The notes beneath the pieces were generated by a model. The model had not been told where the DNA came from, searched no databases, and worked only from the letters and a program-made list of their open reading frames with translations. Position numbers and translations under genes: made by a program. Shown one piece after another: positions 62,772 through 64,000 of a DNA stretch of 64,000 bases (its first letter is position 1; the number at the start of each line of letters is the position of its first letter). The stretch covers positions 98,549 through 162,548 of the forward strand of contig JAODUO010001086.1 of NCBI GenBank assembly GCA_025642075.2, read 5' to 3'. Source of the stretch: Ridgeia piscesae. Taxonomy: Eukaryota > Annelida > Polychaeta > Sabellida > Siboglinidae.

Positions 62772-63001
62772 TGCGCCAACTTCATTCCTTCGTCGTAGAC
62801 TTCACTCGATCTCACAGATTCAGCGGCACTTCCCATATTCATACCACCGTGGAAAGAGGGGACTTCGGCGGCGGCGACTGGCGAGTCAATCAGCACGCTG
62901 CGATCTTCGTCCGTTTCCTCTTTGTCGAGTGTCTTTTTGTCTGCGGGATCCTTTGGGTACCTTCCGGCGATGATTCGGAACGCACACCTAAGCAGAGACA
63001 T
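62772..63001 (-). CDS. Probable first coding exon of an unidentified gene
   Basis: ATG at 63001 (context acaATGtct) opens MSLLRCAFRIIAGRYPKDPA, then an acidic/Lys stretch, then VLIDSPVAAAEVPSFHGGMN and AAESVRSSEVYDEGMKLA. It ends at a GTAAGA donor at 62771-62770. The composition is that of a real protein and the exon lies in a locally CpG-rich stretch below paired CACGTG boxes. The Arg-rich amphipathic N-terminus could be a mitochondrial signal, but I do not recognise the family. A GTAAGT site near 63057 could be an alternative 5' exon donor. Confidence 0.45.
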
Positions 63002-63075
63002 TGTACCGATATGCGATTTGCGCGAACTGCTTTTTCCGGCTTGTTATAATCGTCACTTACCTCGGTACGCGACGG

Positions 63076-63120
63076 GCGTCACGTGGCTTGACGGGCAAAA
63101 ACAAATGAACCACGTGACGC
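63076..63120. promoter_or_regulatory. Paired CACGTG (USF/TFE-type) boxes
   Basis: GCGTCACGTGG (63076-63086) and CCACGTGACGC (63110-63120) form an inverted pair 23 bp apart. Each contains GTCACGTG, the core of USF/TFEB-type sites. They lie 75-120 bp upstream of the minus-strand ATG at 63001 in a locally CpG-rich stretch, so they probably belong to its promoter. Confidence 0.5.
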
Positions 63121-63396
63121 GTCAATTACGTACGCGTCATTGATTTGTTCTGGGATCGCCCATTTTCGCCGCTTCGCGAGTGCGAACGTGGAACTGTGGG
63201 GAGAATTTCGTTGAAAATGTAAACACAGGTCTGCATACCAAGACATGTTTGTTTGCATTGCTGTTGCACTGCCGATTTCCTTTATGTAATTTTGTGTTGC
63301 CACTGTCACGTCAAACTCACTTTAACAGTATTCGTCGCTGTTAGTCTTCGTAGATGTTTGGTTAAATTGAAATGTTGCGGTGAGCGTCGCCCCCAT

Positions 63397-63429
63397 ATAT
63401 ATATATATATTAAAATATATATATACTAT

Positions 63430-63475
<46 letters not shown>

Positions 63476-63513
63476 ATATATATATATATATATATAATTC
63501 GGGGCTGACTCTG

Positions 63514-63575
<62 letters not shown>
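63397..63575. repeat. Interrupted (TA)n tracts
   Basis: Two long TA runs separated by attcggggctgactctggaa. Another TA run is at 63955-63982. Confidence 0.95.
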
Positions 63576-63579
<4 letters not shown>

Positions 63580-63949
63580 CCGATCCTTTATCAATAAGGT
63601 AATGAATGCGTTTTTGTTTTACTCGAACAGGAAGGATTTATGAAATGTACTTGTCTGCAGAAAAATGACAACGCAACAAAAGCACGGACGCAACAACCGC
63701 GCAGTCAGCACCGTCACCGCCATGCTGTTGGCACCAACAGTGCCCCATCACACACTCAACCATTTCCACTATTGTCATCAACATTATCGTAACGATAAAA
63801 TAAAAATCATCATCATTATCGCCATTACCACCGTCACCAAAGTCACCGTCAGCAGCTGCAGCAGATAAAAAACCTATATAATGTCATTTCTATTGGGAAT
63901 TCTTTCGTCGCGGACTAACCTAATGTAATCTCATATGTATATTTATATG

Positions 63950-63988
<39 letters not shown>

Positions 63989-64000
63989 TAAAATTTTAAA

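Overview
The window is animal nuclear DNA. It is AT-rich, with small exons behind GT/AG introns, polyadenylation signals, long (TA)n, (GA)n and (CA)n runs, minisatellites, and many decayed retrotransposons and DNA transposons. Two genes can be recognised with confidence from conserved protein sequence: UBXN4 (erasin, an ER-membrane UBX protein of the p97/ERAD pathway) and MEIOC (a meiosis-specific coiled-coil protein that in mammals works with YTHDC2). The exon divergence, the repeat content and the absence of vertebrate repeat families suggest a marine invertebrate, perhaps a mollusc or other lophotrochozoan. The clade is a low-confidence inference.

Layout. 1-4262 holds the last three coding exons and 3' UTR of UBXN4 on the plus strand; the intron between the first two is almost filled by a ~1.8 kb, 30-bp minisatellite that runs into the splice acceptor. 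4263-16522 has no recognisable gene; it holds a (GA)n tract, a palindromic degenerate tandem array, a (TA)n run and a pair of RFX X-box-like sites. 16523-29559 carries seven consecutive phase-compatible exons of MEIOC on the minus strand (967 codons before the stop), with a possible further upstream exon at 36261-36344. UBXN4 and MEIOC are therefore tail to tail. The MEIOC introns hold a long hairpin, a pair of 400-bp piggyBac-like repeats, LINE 3' relics, a 34-bp tandem array, a second (29-bp) minisatellite and about six copies of one MITE family.

33.7-49.0 kb is a transposon graveyard: a 2.8-kb palindrome with hAT-like termini, a 959-bp hAT-like foldback with target-site duplication, a LINE reverse-transcriptase relic, and a 1.6-kb hAT-like element with an exact 8-bp target-site duplication. 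Just beyond it, 49329-49604 (minus) is a small cysteine-rich peptide ORF with a splice acceptor before it and a poly(A) signal after it. It is the best candidate here for an undescribed gene. 52046-57107 is a 5.1-kb DNA transposon bounded by ~105-bp inverted repeats, with exon-like coding pieces on both strands that I cannot assign to a superfamily. 57133-60600 is a broken LINE ending in a tetranucleotide tail, and 61227-61984 is a LINE ORF1 relic. 62772-63120 looks like the 5' end of an unidentified minus-strand gene with paired CACGTG boxes upstream.

No prokaryotic, CRISPR or defence-type system is present. The novelty here lies in eukaryotic gene structure, satellite/splice-site interplay, the cysteine-rich peptide and the unclassified transposons.
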